Below the pieces are notes generated by a model. That model saw only the letters and a program-made list of their open reading frames with translations, was not told the origin of the DNA and did no database searches. Made by a program: the position numbers and the translations under genes. This document shows, in pieces, positions 1-6,364 of a DNA stretch of 6,845 nt (the stretch's first letter is position 1; every line of letters begins with the position of its first letter). This DNA is from Thermoplasmata archaeon (GTDB lineage Bacteria > Actinomycetota > Acidimicrobiia > Acidimicrobiales > Acidimicrobiaceae): assembly GCA_021836665.1 (NCBI GenBank), contig JAKBHQ010000501.1, positions 1 to 6,845 of the forward strand. Direction: 5' to 3'.

Positions 1-2
1 GG

Positions 3-479
3 GAGATAAATCCTCCACCAGGAGTGCTCGAAGCGATGACGAGACAAATGTCTGCAGAACGTACGAGGCGGGCAGTTGTCACGGAATCAGAAGGGCAAAA
101 ACAAGCAGCCATCACCGTTGCTGAAGGACAAAAACAGGCCGTTGTCCTCCAAGCAGAAGCACAAAAGCAGTCGGCGATTCTGGCGGCTGAAGGCGAGAGA
201 ACCGCAGCCCTCTCCAAAGCTCAAGGGCTCGCATCCGCCCTTGACACCATCACCGCATCGGCACAATCTGCAGACCAGGCAACCATGCTCTTGCAGTACC
301 TCGATGCCCTCAAGCAGCTAGCAAATTCTCCGTCAACGAAAATCATCTTGCCACTTGAATTGACGGGCCTAATTTCTGGCGTAAAAGAATTTGCCGACAA
401 GGTCTATGGTGTAACGGCTAAAAGTAACCAGACCATAGATACTAGTTCAACCGCCGGAAAGGCAACGAAGGATATCTGA
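3..479 (+). CDS. SPFH/band 7 (stomatin-like) protein, C-terminal part, truncated at window start
   Basis: The frame is open from the first bases (EINPPPG) and ends at TGA 477-479, so 158 residues are seen and the start lies upstream of the window. The GTG at position 24 lies inside the conserved 'PPxxxxEAMxRQMxAERxRRA' segment of stomatin-type SPFH proteins, so it is not the real start. This segment closes the SPFH domain. It is followed by an Ala/Glu/Gln/Lys-rich helix built of 11-residue units and then a C-terminal part (about residues 95-140) with LLQYLDALKQLA and IILPLEL, also typical of the family. The N-terminal membrane anchor and most of the SPFH domain are missing. Family members oligomerise on the inner face of the membrane and organise microdomains or regulate membrane proteases; nothing here points to a specific partner. 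It is convergent with the CBS-domain gene and shares 33 bases with it. Confidence 0.9.
   Translation, partial: EINPPPGVLEAMTRQMSAERTRRAVVTESEGQKQAAITVAEGQKQAVVLQAEAQKQSAILAAEGERTAALSKAQGLASALDTITASAQSADQATMLLQYLDALKQLANSPSTKIILPLELTGLISGVKEFADKVYGVTAKSNQTIDTSSTAGKATKDI
90..221 (+). repeat. Four in-frame 33-base units encoding hendecad coiled-coil repeats
   Basis: Four consecutive 11-residue units lie at 90-122, 123-155, 156-188 and 189-221: EGQKQAAITVA, EGQKQAVVLQA, EAQKQSAILAA and EGERTAALSKA. The preceding 11 residues (ERTRRAVVTES, bases 57-89) follow the same pattern more loosely. The protein pattern is much better kept than the DNA, so selection on the helix rather than recent duplication explains it. 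An 11-residue period is the signature of a slightly right-handed helical coiled coil, as known for SPFH-family helical regions. Confidence 0.85.
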
Positions 480-941
480 GCGGGTCACGACACCCACAAC
501 CCTCTTATCTTCTACTACAGGCAGCATTGATAGGCCCTTTTCATGCAGCTTGGTCGCCGCGTCTTCTAGGGTGTCTCCCCTCGACAAGACCTCTACTTCC
601 GTGGACATTGCCCCCCCAACAGTACTCGACGCTGCCTTCTTCAGCTCATGGTTAAACTTGAGTATTGAGGGCGGCCAGGCCGTCATCTCGCCGAGGATTG
701 AGATCATGGTTGGAATATGCAGTCTTGAATTGCCCGCTAGCAGGTCGTCTTCGGTTAGTACGCCAAGAAGGACACCTTCAGAATCAACGACTGGAGCCCC
801 TTTAATGTGCCTTTCCATCAGTGTCTTTACTGCACTCTGCAGCTCTTGCTCTGGGGTGAGGCTAACCACCTCCTTTGTCATGAACTCACCCACCAAGACA
901 CTCCGCTTAGAAGCTTCCACAGCTCCCTTTTCATCCGCCAT
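447..941 (-). CDS. Tandem CBS-domain protein
   Basis: This is a 164-residue soluble protein with no signal peptide or membrane segment. CBS motif 1 covers about residues 16-70 (VGEFMTKEVVSLTP, then KGAPVVDSEGVLLGVLTEDDLL). CBS motif 2 covers about 107-160 (VGGAMSTEVEVLS, then LPVVEDKRVVGVVTRSDILR). The linker carries an LHIPT...ILGE...P...LKF..ELKKAAS segment common in stand-alone bacterial CBS proteins. A CBS pair (Bateman module) binds adenosine nucleotides such as AMP, ATP or SAM and works as an energy or ligand sensor; the target cannot be told from sequence. The ATG at 939-941 is preceded on the minus strand by GGAGGT (946-951 region) at a good distance, which fixes the start. Its 3' end overlaps the SPFH gene by 33 bases. 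It is transcribed away from the catabolic genes, so it is probably not part of their operon. Confidence 0.9.
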   Translation of the reverse strand: MADEKGAVEASKRSVLVGEFMTKEVVSLTPEQELQSAVKTLMERHIKGAPVVDSEGVLLGVLTEDDLLAGNSRLHIPTMISILGEMTAWPPSILKFNHELKKAASSTVGGAMSTEVEVLSRGDTLEDAATKLHEKGLSMLPVVEDKRVVGVVTRSDILRCLSGG

Positions 942-1335
942 GGCGACCTCCAGTTGCTTTCCGTTCTTATCCTAGGCATTATCCAATGAGCGTCGTACGC
1001 TCCTAGTGGGTGGTAGCAAATGATAGTTAGGCCGTCTGCGACATCCTCGAGCAGGCCGAAATTTATGCCCTCATGACCCTCTCAGCGTCGGGCCTATTCG
1101 AACAACCCTTCCTCCTCTCGCCCTTGGAAATTGCTTTTGCGGAAAGTGGGCTCGCAAGCCAACTTAGAGCATTTTCGCTTAGCTTTCAGACTCCAACTCG
1201 CATTTTGAACCATAACCGAGGTGGCCAACATTTCGAACTGAACTAAATGCTCTTTTGAAGGGTGACCCCACTGCCGACCCGGTTGGTTGTAAGCTTCGCA
1301 ACAATCGATGATCAATCGTTCAAGAGAGGTTTTAG
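942..1335. other. Divergent intergenic region without a convincing gene
   Basis: About 390 bases separate the CBS gene (minus strand) from the acyl-CoA dehydrogenase gene (plus strand), so promoters for both must lie here. A frame on the plus strand stays open from 1031 to TAA 1244-1246, but it has only an internal ATG at 1073 with no ribosome binding site and no recognisable domain. A 73-codon frame on the minus strand (1094-1315) is equally featureless. I see no tRNA-like cloverleaf, no strong sigma-70 promoter and no obvious riboswitch. The only structured element is the dyad at 1300-1320. Confidence 0.6.
1300..1320. promoter_or_regulatory. Candidate operator: 21-base imperfect dyad upstream of the acyl-CoA dehydrogenase gene
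   Basis: AACAATCGATG-ATCAATCGTT reads as an inverted repeat around the central G: 8 of 10 base pairs match, with outer AAC/GTT arms. It ends 15 bases before the ATG and just before the GAGAGG ribosome binding site (1324-1329). A weak promoter-like pair, TTGGTT (1283-1288), 18 bases, GATGAT (1307-1312), would place it over the -10 region. Size and position fit a TetR-type repressor site, as is usual for fatty-acid catabolic operons, but about three dyads this good are expected by chance in a window this long. No regulator gene is seen. Confidence 0.3.
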
Positions 1336-2544
1336 ATGGACTTCGAACTCAGCCCAAAAGCCAAGGAACTACAAGATAAGCTCCGGAATTTCATGGATGA
1401 GTACGTCTACCCGGCTGAAGACGTTTACACAGAGCAGATGACTAAGGCTGGTGACCCACACTTTCACCCACCAATTCTTGAGGACTTAAAGGCCCGAGCG
1501 AAGACCCTAGGACTGTGGAACCTCTTTCTACCCCATAAGACGGAATGGACAGAGGGACTATCAAATCTGGACTATGCACCTTTGGCCGAGATAACCGGGA
1601 TGAGTCACCTCGCACCTGAGGCTCTCAATTGCTCTGCCCCCGACACCGGCAACATGGAGATTCTGACTATGTTTGGCACCGATGAACAAAAGGAGCGCTG
1701 GCTTAGACCACTTTTGATGGGGGAGATCCGCTCCTGCTTCTCTATGACCGAACCCGCTGTTGCATCTTCGGATGCATCAAATATCGAATGCTCAATCAGC
1801 AGAGACGGTGATTACTACGTAATCAACGGCCGAAAGTGGTGGTCATCTGGAGCAGGTTCACCGTTATGTAAGGTCGCTATCGTTATGGGCAAGACCGACC
1901 CGGATGCGTCCCCATACCTGCAGCAGTCGATGATACTCGTACCACTGGACACACCTGGGGTCAAGGTACTACGCGATCTCAAGGTATTTGGTTACTCAAG
2001 CCGTGAGGGACATGGCGAAATTGAGTACGACAACGTCAGGGTGCCAGCATCCAATCTTTTAGGTACCCAAGGAAGTGGTTTTGCAATAGCCCAGTCGCGG
2101 CTTGGTCCTGGAAGAATCCATCATTGCATGCGTTCAATTGGGGCGGCAGAGAAGGCCCTTGAACTCATGTGCAAGCGGGTTACGAAAAGGGTTGCGTTTA
2201 ACAAAACCCTTGCCGAACAGGGAGTTGTTCAAACGTGGATAGCCGACTCTCGAATCGAAATCGATCAAGCTCGGCTGCTCACTTTTTATGCAGCTTGGTT
2301 AATGGACACCGTCGGGAACAAAGGCGCACGTACCGAAATTGCTGCGATTAAGGTAGTGGCTCCAAACGTCGCCCTCAGAGTAATAGATAGGGCCATTCAG
2401 GCATTCGGCGGAGCCGGCGTTTCCGAAGATACACCACTAGCCCAGATGTACGCAGGTCAACGGACCCTCCGCCTCGCCGATGGACCGGACGAAGTGCATC
2501 GGATGACCATAGCCAGAAGAGAGATTCGAAAGTACCTCGACTAG
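1336..2544 (+). CDS. Acyl-CoA dehydrogenase, ACAD10/11 (FadE2) type
   Basis: This 402-residue FAD enzyme has the usual length for a single-domain acyl-CoA dehydrogenase. It has an N-terminal helical domain (about 1-130), the FAD/substrate motif [16 protein letters not shown] (134-149), the middle beta domain with [11 protein letters not shown] (164-174) and a C-terminal helical domain with [10 protein letters not shown] (257-266) and QAFGGAG (355-361). The catalytic-base position, Glu in 'YEG' of medium-chain enzymes, is Asp382 in ADGPDEVH. This, together with WWSSGAG and [10 protein letters not shown], closely matches the dehydrogenase part of human ACAD11. That family acts on 4-hydroxyacyl-CoA derivatives; bacterial LvaC of the levulinate pathway is functionally related. 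The ATG is preceded by GAGAGG (1324-1329) with a 6-base spacer. It is the first gene of a tight run with the synthetase (55-base gap) and lactonase. Substrate is inferred; a generic acyl-CoA dehydrogenase role remains possible. Confidence 0.93.
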   Translation: MDFELSPKAKELQDKLRNFMDEYVYPAEDVYTEQMTKAGDPHFHPPILEDLKARAKTLGLWNLFLPHKTEWTEGLSNLDYAPLAEITGMSHLAPEALNCSAPDTGNMEILTMFGTDEQKERWLRPLLMGEIRSCFSMTEPAVASSDASNIECSISRDGDYYVINGRKWWSSGAGSPLCKVAIVMGKTDPDASPYLQQSMILVPLDTPGVKVLRDLKVFGYSSREGHGEIEYDNVRVPASNLLGTQGSGFAIAQSRLGPGRIHHCMRSIGAAEKALELMCKRVTKRVAFNKTLAEQGVVQTWIADSRIEIDQARLLTFYAAWLMDTVGNKGARTEIAAIKVVAPNVALRVIDRAIQAFGGAGVSEDTPLAQMYAGQRTLRLADGPDEVHRMTIARREIRKYLD

Positions 2545-2582
2545 TGGAAGTCCGAATCGATTCACACCGCCAAAGTGGGACC

Positions 2583-2602
2583 AAAGGAGCATTGCAACAG
2601 TG
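2583..2602 (+). promoter_or_regulatory. Ribosome binding site fixing a GTG start for the synthetase
   Basis: AAAGGAG at 2583-2589 lies 10 bases before GTG 2600-2602. The next in-frame ATG (2645, residue 16) has no such site, so GTG is preferred. Confidence 0.65.
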
Positions 2603-4126
2603 ATCGAAAAGCAGGGCCTAGTCGGCACGATCCAACCATTTTCCATGGAGGGGCTAAATCGTGGTCCCGATGGAATCATTCGGTATGTCGGGACAGATGC
2701 GACACTAATTTCGATGATGGACCGGGCCAGGAAGAGCTGGCCCCATTCTGAGGCCCTGGTGGAGCTGGGAGGCGAGAGGCTTACTTATGCCCAGCTCTGG
2801 GAAAGGTCCACAACCGTTGCTGGCGGACTCAAAGATCTAGGGGTCCGGGTCGGCGATCGAGTTGGCCTCGATCTCCCAAACGGTGTCAACTGGGTAGTTG
2901 CCTTCTTTGGAACGTTGCTCGCCGGTGGGGTAATAGTCCCTATCAACACCCGACTGACCAAAACGGAAAAGGAATATCTGATCGACGACTCGGGTACAAA
3001 GTTTCTCTTTACGCCGGACCAACAACTTCCAAATGGGGGTCCGTTTGTACTTGAAAATGCTTCCGCAGGAGATCTTGCGGCGATATTTTACACCTCCGGT
3101 ACGACGGGTCATCCAAAAGGCGCAATGACCTCGCATGAGAACTTTACATCTAACATCGAAACCGCAGTCAGGGTCGCACGCCTTGAGCCGGAAAACCTTA
3201 GATCGCTGGTATCGGTACCGCTATTTCACGTAACTGGATGCAATAGCCAGCTACTCCCCACACTCTCCATCGGCGGGACTGTCGTCATGCTTCCATCCTT
3301 CGACGTAGCTAGATTCATATCCTCAATAGCCGAAGAGAAAATCACAGTTCTCACTTCTGTACCTGCGATTTACTGGCTCGCTATGAACCAATCTCAGTTT
3401 CTTGAATTGGATACCTCGAGGGTGGCCCGGGTACTTTACGGCGGCGCACCGACACCACCAGATCTCGTTAAAAGGATCATGGCCGCCTTTGAAAATGCAG
3501 AGGTAGGAAATGGTTTTGGACTCTCTGAGACAGCGTCTATTTCCACCTACTTACCGCATGCCTACGCTGCAACTAGGCCCGAGACTGTAGGATTTGCCGC
3601 TCCGCCAGTAGAGCTTGACCTAGGTGGCCTCGACGAGCAGAGTGGGGTCGGCGAACTACTCATAAAGGGACCTAACGTAGTCTCGGGGTACTGGAACAAG
3701 CCCGAAGCTACTAGTTCTACCTTTGTGGACGGCTGGCTCCACAGCGGAGATATGGCCAAGATCGACCAGGACGGTTTCTGCCAGATCGTCGATAGAAAGA
3801 AGGATATGATCAATCGGGGCGGCGAGAACGTCTACTGCGTCGAAGTAGAAAACGTACTGGTCGAGTATCCTGGCATCTTCGAGGTTGCTATTGTCGGCGT
3901 GCCAGACCAGATGATGGGTGAAAAAGTGGGTGCCGTCGTGGTACCGATGCCCGGGACCAACTTGGATACTAAGGCACTCCTAGAGTTCGCCTCGACAAAG
4001 CTCGCTCCTTTCAAAATACCTCAATTCCTGAGAATCCAGAACGAACCACTGCCCAGAAACCCTGGTGGGAAAGTGCTCAAACCAATTCTCCGTTCGGGGA
4101 CTGATTGGGGTAAACCGGTCAAATAG
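2600..4126 (+). CDS. Class I AMP-forming acyl-CoA synthetase (fatty-acid CoA ligase family)
   Basis: This is a 508-residue cytoplasmic enzyme that activates a carboxylic acid with ATP to an acyl-adenylate and then to acyl-CoA. All key ANL-superfamily motifs are present. The P-loop is YTSGTTGHPKG (164-174). NGFGLSET (304-311) holds the adenine pocket. GWLHSGD (378-384) carries the ribose-binding Asp384. The hinge region is DRKKDMINRGGENVY (398-412). The C-terminal domain has catalytic Lys491 in NPGGKVLK. The stretch between DSGTKFLF (130-137) and the P-loop is only about 25 residues, shorter than in most relatives. The start is GTG with AAAGGAG 10 bases upstream. It follows the dehydrogenase by 55 bases and precedes the lactonase by 41, so the three are very probably co-transcribed. 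The likely role is to supply the CoA ester for the dehydrogenase. Chain length and substrate cannot be read from the sequence; a hydroxy acid released by the lactonase is my inference. Confidence 0.93.
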   Translation: MIEKQGLVGTIQPFSMEGLNRGPDGIIRYVGTDATLISMMDRARKSWPHSEALVELGGERLTYAQLWERSTTVAGGLKDLGVRVGDRVGLDLPNGVNWVVAFFGTLLAGGVIVPINTRLTKTEKEYLIDDSGTKFLFTPDQQLPNGGPFVLENASAGDLAAIFYTSGTTGHPKGAMTSHENFTSNIETAVRVARLEPENLRSLVSVPLFHVTGCNSQLLPTLSIGGTVVMLPSFDVARFISSIAEEKITVLTSVPAIYWLAMNQSQFLELDTSRVARVLYGGAPTPPDLVKRIMAAFENAEVGNGFGLSETASISTYLPHAYAATRPETVGFAAPPVELDLGGLDEQSGVGELLIKGPNVVSGYWNKPEATSSTFVDGWLHSGDMAKIDQDGFCQIVDRKKDMINRGGENVYCVEVENVLVEYPGIFEVAIVGVPDQMMGEKVGAVVVPMPGTNLDTKALLEFASTKLAPFKIPQFLRIQNEPLPRNPGGKVLKPILRSGTDWGKPVK

Positions 4127-4167
4127 TCATAGCTTTATGGAAATTGCTCAGAAGGGGGCTGTAAGAA

Positions 4168-5133
4168 ATGAAACAGGTTGAGACTATAAAGGGGCCGATT
4201 TCGGTCGACTCGCTGGGACAAACGCTCATGCACGAGCACGTCTTTGTCCTTACACCTGACATTCAACAGAATTACGAAACAGAATTCGGCGACGAGCAAA
4301 CCCGCATAGACCAGGCAGTCGATCGACTCGACGCACTCTACAAAGCGGGAATATCTACCATTGTCGATCTTACCGTCGTTGGATTAGGTCGCTTCATACC
4401 GAGGATCCAGAAGATAGCCGATCGAACAGAGATCAACATAATAACGGCTACTGGCCTATATACCTATAACGATCCACCGCTGTTCTTCCACTTTCGAGGG
4501 CCAAATCGCCTCCTCGGTGGAGAAGAGAAGATGATCGAGATGTTTATCCGGGATATCGAAGTGGGCATCGACGATACCGGAGTAAAGGCCGCCATCCTCA
4601 AGTGTGCGACAGACGAACCAGGAGTGACGCCTGGCGTCGAGAGGGTGCTAAGGGCAGTCGCTAGGGCGCAGTTAGCAACTGACGTGCCAATCTCTACCCA
4701 TACCTTTGCCCATGGAGAGGTCGGTCTAGCACAGCAGAAGATCTTCGCTGAAGAGGGCGTCGACCTTAGCAAAGTAATCATCGGTCACTCCGGGGACACC
4801 ACAGATCTAGATTACCTCAGGAAGTTAATCGACGCGGGATCCTACATCGGCATGGATAGATTTGGTATCGATATCCTTCTCCCATTCGAGCAGCGAGTAG
4901 ACACCGTAGCTAAAATGTGCGAACTCGGATATGCCGAGAAGATGGTCCTTTCGCACGACTATGCCTGCCACAACGACTGGCTCGACGACGCGGTAGTGGA
5001 AAATGTCACTCCGAACTGGCACTACCTCCACATCGTCAACGATGTTATCCCGGCCCTAAAAGCAAGGGGCGTATCCGATTCAGACATCCAAACGATGATG
5101 ATCGACAATCCAAGAAAGATCTTTTCTGCTTAG
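4168..5133 (+). CDS. Phosphotriesterase-like lactonase (PLL), binuclear metal hydrolase
   Basis: This 321-residue amidohydrolase-superfamily TIM barrel has no signal peptide. The full binuclear metal site is present: His22 and His24 (HEH), the bridging, probably carboxylated Lys145 (AILKCAT), His178 (STHT), His207 (IIGHSGDT) and Asp264 (SHD). These line up with H22, H24, K137, H170, H199 and D256 of the archaeal lactonase SsoPox as I recall it. The offset is a constant +8 after one short insertion near residues 108-120. Other SsoPox pocket residues also have counterparts: Tyr98 (Y97), Arg231 (R223) and Trp271 (W263). PLLs open gamma- and delta-lactones and N-acyl homoserine lactones and have weak phosphotriesterase activity; the mycobacterial homologue is called PPH/php. 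The ATG is preceded by AAGGGGG (4152-4158). As last gene of the unit it could feed hydroxy acids to the synthetase. A quorum-signal-degrading role is the alternative. Confidence 0.93.
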   Translation: MKQVETIKGPISVDSLGQTLMHEHVFVLTPDIQQNYETEFGDEQTRIDQAVDRLDALYKAGISTIVDLTVVGLGRFIPRIQKIADRTEINIITATGLYTYNDPPLFFHFRGPNRLLGGEEKMIEMFIRDIEVGIDDTGVKAAILKCATDEPGVTPGVERVLRAVARAQLATDVPISTHTFAHGEVGLAQQKIFAEEGVDLSKVIIGHSGDTTDLDYLRKLIDAGSYIGMDRFGIDILLPFEQRVDTVAKMCELGYAEKMVLSHDYACHNDWLDDAVVENVTPNWHYLHIVNDVIPALKARGVSDSDIQTMMIDNPRKIFSA

Positions 5134-5230
5134 CAAAACAGTGACGGGTCGGCGAGGTGCCATGACATTCACCCTACCTGGAATCCGTTGGACCCTCCTG
5201 CCCACTAGGTAAGTTCTGCTCTAAAGCGAC

Positions 5231-5258
5231 TTGGCGTAACCTACACTATCCAGATAAC
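5231..5258 (+). promoter_or_regulatory. Weak candidate promoter for the metallo-beta-lactamase-fold gene
   Basis: TTGGCG (5231-5236), a 16-base spacer and GATAAC (5253-5258) loosely fit a sigma-70 promoter. The predicted transcript start would fall at about 5265-5267, right at an in-frame ATG. The -35 matches three of six consensus bases and the -10 four of six, so this could be chance. It would give the gene its own promoter in the 133-base gap after the lactonase gene. I see no hairpin-plus-T-run terminator in that gap. Confidence 0.3.
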
Positions 5259-5293
5259 GCCCGCTTATGGGTCTTAAATCACGCTGCTACCCC

Positions 5294-5311
5294 AAAGGAG
5301 ACCGAGACTTG
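5294..5311 (+). promoter_or_regulatory. Ribosome binding site suggesting a TTG start
   Basis: AAAGGAG (5294-5300) lies 8 bases before TTG 5309-5311. The in-frame ATG at 5267 has no ribosome binding site in front of it. The residues between the two starts are not part of the recognisable fold. Confidence 0.5.
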
Positions 5312-6364
5312 GCTGTGTTGGCCGATCCGTCCAGTGGTTCCCGACAATGGGAGGAGCCAGGTGCCTTCGAGGTCGCACCTGGCGTATACCGAATACCGCT
5401 CCCCCTCCCTGGGGACTCGCTGAGGGCGGTCAACGTATACCTCTTATTGGACGACAGAAACGCAATTTTGATAGATGCAGGGATGTATATTCCCCTTGCC
5501 CGCAAACAACTGGAAGAGTCACTAAAACTCATTGGTGTTGACTTAGGAGATATTTCAGATTTTCTTATCACTCACCTCCATCGCGACCACTACACCCAAG
5601 CTGTCGCTCTTCGCGACGATTTCGGCGGACGAATAAGCCTTGGCGCCCTGGAAAGGTCGTCGATGGAAATTATAGGTCAAAGGGCTTCCTCCGAAAATTC
5701 AGGGTTGACCGCCGAGCGATACTCCCGGCTAGTTGAGTGTGGCGCAAAGTACCTGATAGACCTTTTGCGAGAGCTCGAAGGTGATGACGCCGAGTTTTCT
5801 GCGCTCTATAAAATGCCCGATCTTTGGTTAGACGATGGCAGGGAAATTGAGTTAGCGAATCGTACGCTCAATGTTATTGCCACACCTGGCCACACTCAAG
5901 GGCACGTGGTCTTTCGCGACTCAAATGCAAAACTGCTTTTTGCGGGTGACCACGTTCTTCCACACATAACACCTTCCATCGGTCTCGAGCCTACTAATGC
6001 CCCATTGCCATTGGGAGACTTTCTCACTTCACTAAAGAAGATTCGTTTGCTCGCTGACAGTAGGCTCTTCCCCGCTCATGGCCCCATTGTCGAATCGACT
6101 CACCTTCGAATAGATGAACTACTACTCCACCATGACCAGAGGCTTGCCCAGGCATCGAAGCTCCTCTCGATGGGCCGTTCGACAGCTCACGAAGTCGCCC
6201 TCGAGCTCACATGGACAAAGCGTCAAACTAAATTCGACACACTGGATCCATTTAACAAAATGCTTGCGGTCACCGAAACGATGTTCCATCTTGACCTTCT
6301 AGTTCACAACCATAAGGCCAAAATGTCGACTGAGGATGGAGTGAGGCACTACGAGTCGTGCTAA
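5309..6364 (+). CDS. Metallo-beta-lactamase-fold hydrolase, LACTB2-like
   Basis: Counting from TTG 5309 the protein has 351 residues; an in-frame ATG at 5267 would give 365. The N-terminal region (PGVYRIPLPLPG, AVNVYLL, ILIDAG) begins the alpha-beta/beta-alpha fold. The metal site is complete: HLHRDH with His89, His91, Asp93 and His94, then His195 (TPGHTQGH), Asp214 (AGDH) and His257 (PAHGP). After about residue 265 a helical region with ..HHDQRL..., STAHEVALELTW and ETMFHLDLL resembles the winged-helix tail of LACTB2-type proteins. Relatives include thioesterases, glyoxalase II-like enzymes, nucleases and lactonases. The substrate is unknown; hydrolysis of a thioester or lactone connected with the preceding genes is only a guess. 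It lies 133 bases after the lactonase gene, so it may be a separate transcription unit. It is not a true antibiotic beta-lactamase as far as the sequence shows. Confidence 0.88.
   Translation: MAVLADPSSGSRQWEEPGAFEVAPGVYRIPLPLPGDSLRAVNVYLLLDDRNAILIDAGMYIPLARKQLEESLKLIGVDLGDISDFLITHLHRDHYTQAVALRDDFGGRISLGALERSSMEIIGQRASSENSGLTAERYSRLVECGAKYLIDLLRELEGDDAEFSALYKMPDLWLDDGREIELANRTLNVIATPGHTQGHVVFRDSNAKLLFAGDHVLPHITPSIGLEPTNAPLPLGDFLTSLKKIRLLADSRLFPAHGPIVESTHLRIDELLLHHDQRLAQASKLLSMGRSTAHEVALELTWTKRQTKFDTLDPFNKMLAVTETMFHLDLLVHNHKAKMSTEDGVRHYESC

Noticed and set aside
550..989. Plus-strand frames opposite the CBS gene
   Set aside because: The minus strand encodes a clear two-CBS protein with a good ribosome binding site; the plus-strand frames are its antisense shadow.
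1080..1115. T-loop-like TTCGAA in the intergenic region as a possible tRNA
   Set aside because: No matching acceptor, D or anticodon stems could be found around it.
1094..1315. 73-codon minus-strand frame between the CBS and dehydrogenase genes
   Set aside because: No ribosome binding site, no recognisable domain, and a composition that does not look coding; it faces an equally open frame on the other strand.
2554..2563. Perfect 10-base palindrome GAATCGATTC between the dehydrogenase and synthetase genes
   Set aside because: Several perfect 10-base palindromes are expected by chance in a window this size, and the symmetry does not extend outward.
5180..5215. TACCT...AGGTA inverted repeat after the lactonase gene as a terminator
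   Set aside because: The 5-base stem has a loop of nearly 30 bases and no T-run follows.
5309..6364. Antibiotic-resistance beta-lactamase
   Set aside because: The fold and metal motif are shared by many hydrolases; there is no signal peptide, and the LACTB2-like C-terminal tail argues against a secreted class B beta-lactamase.
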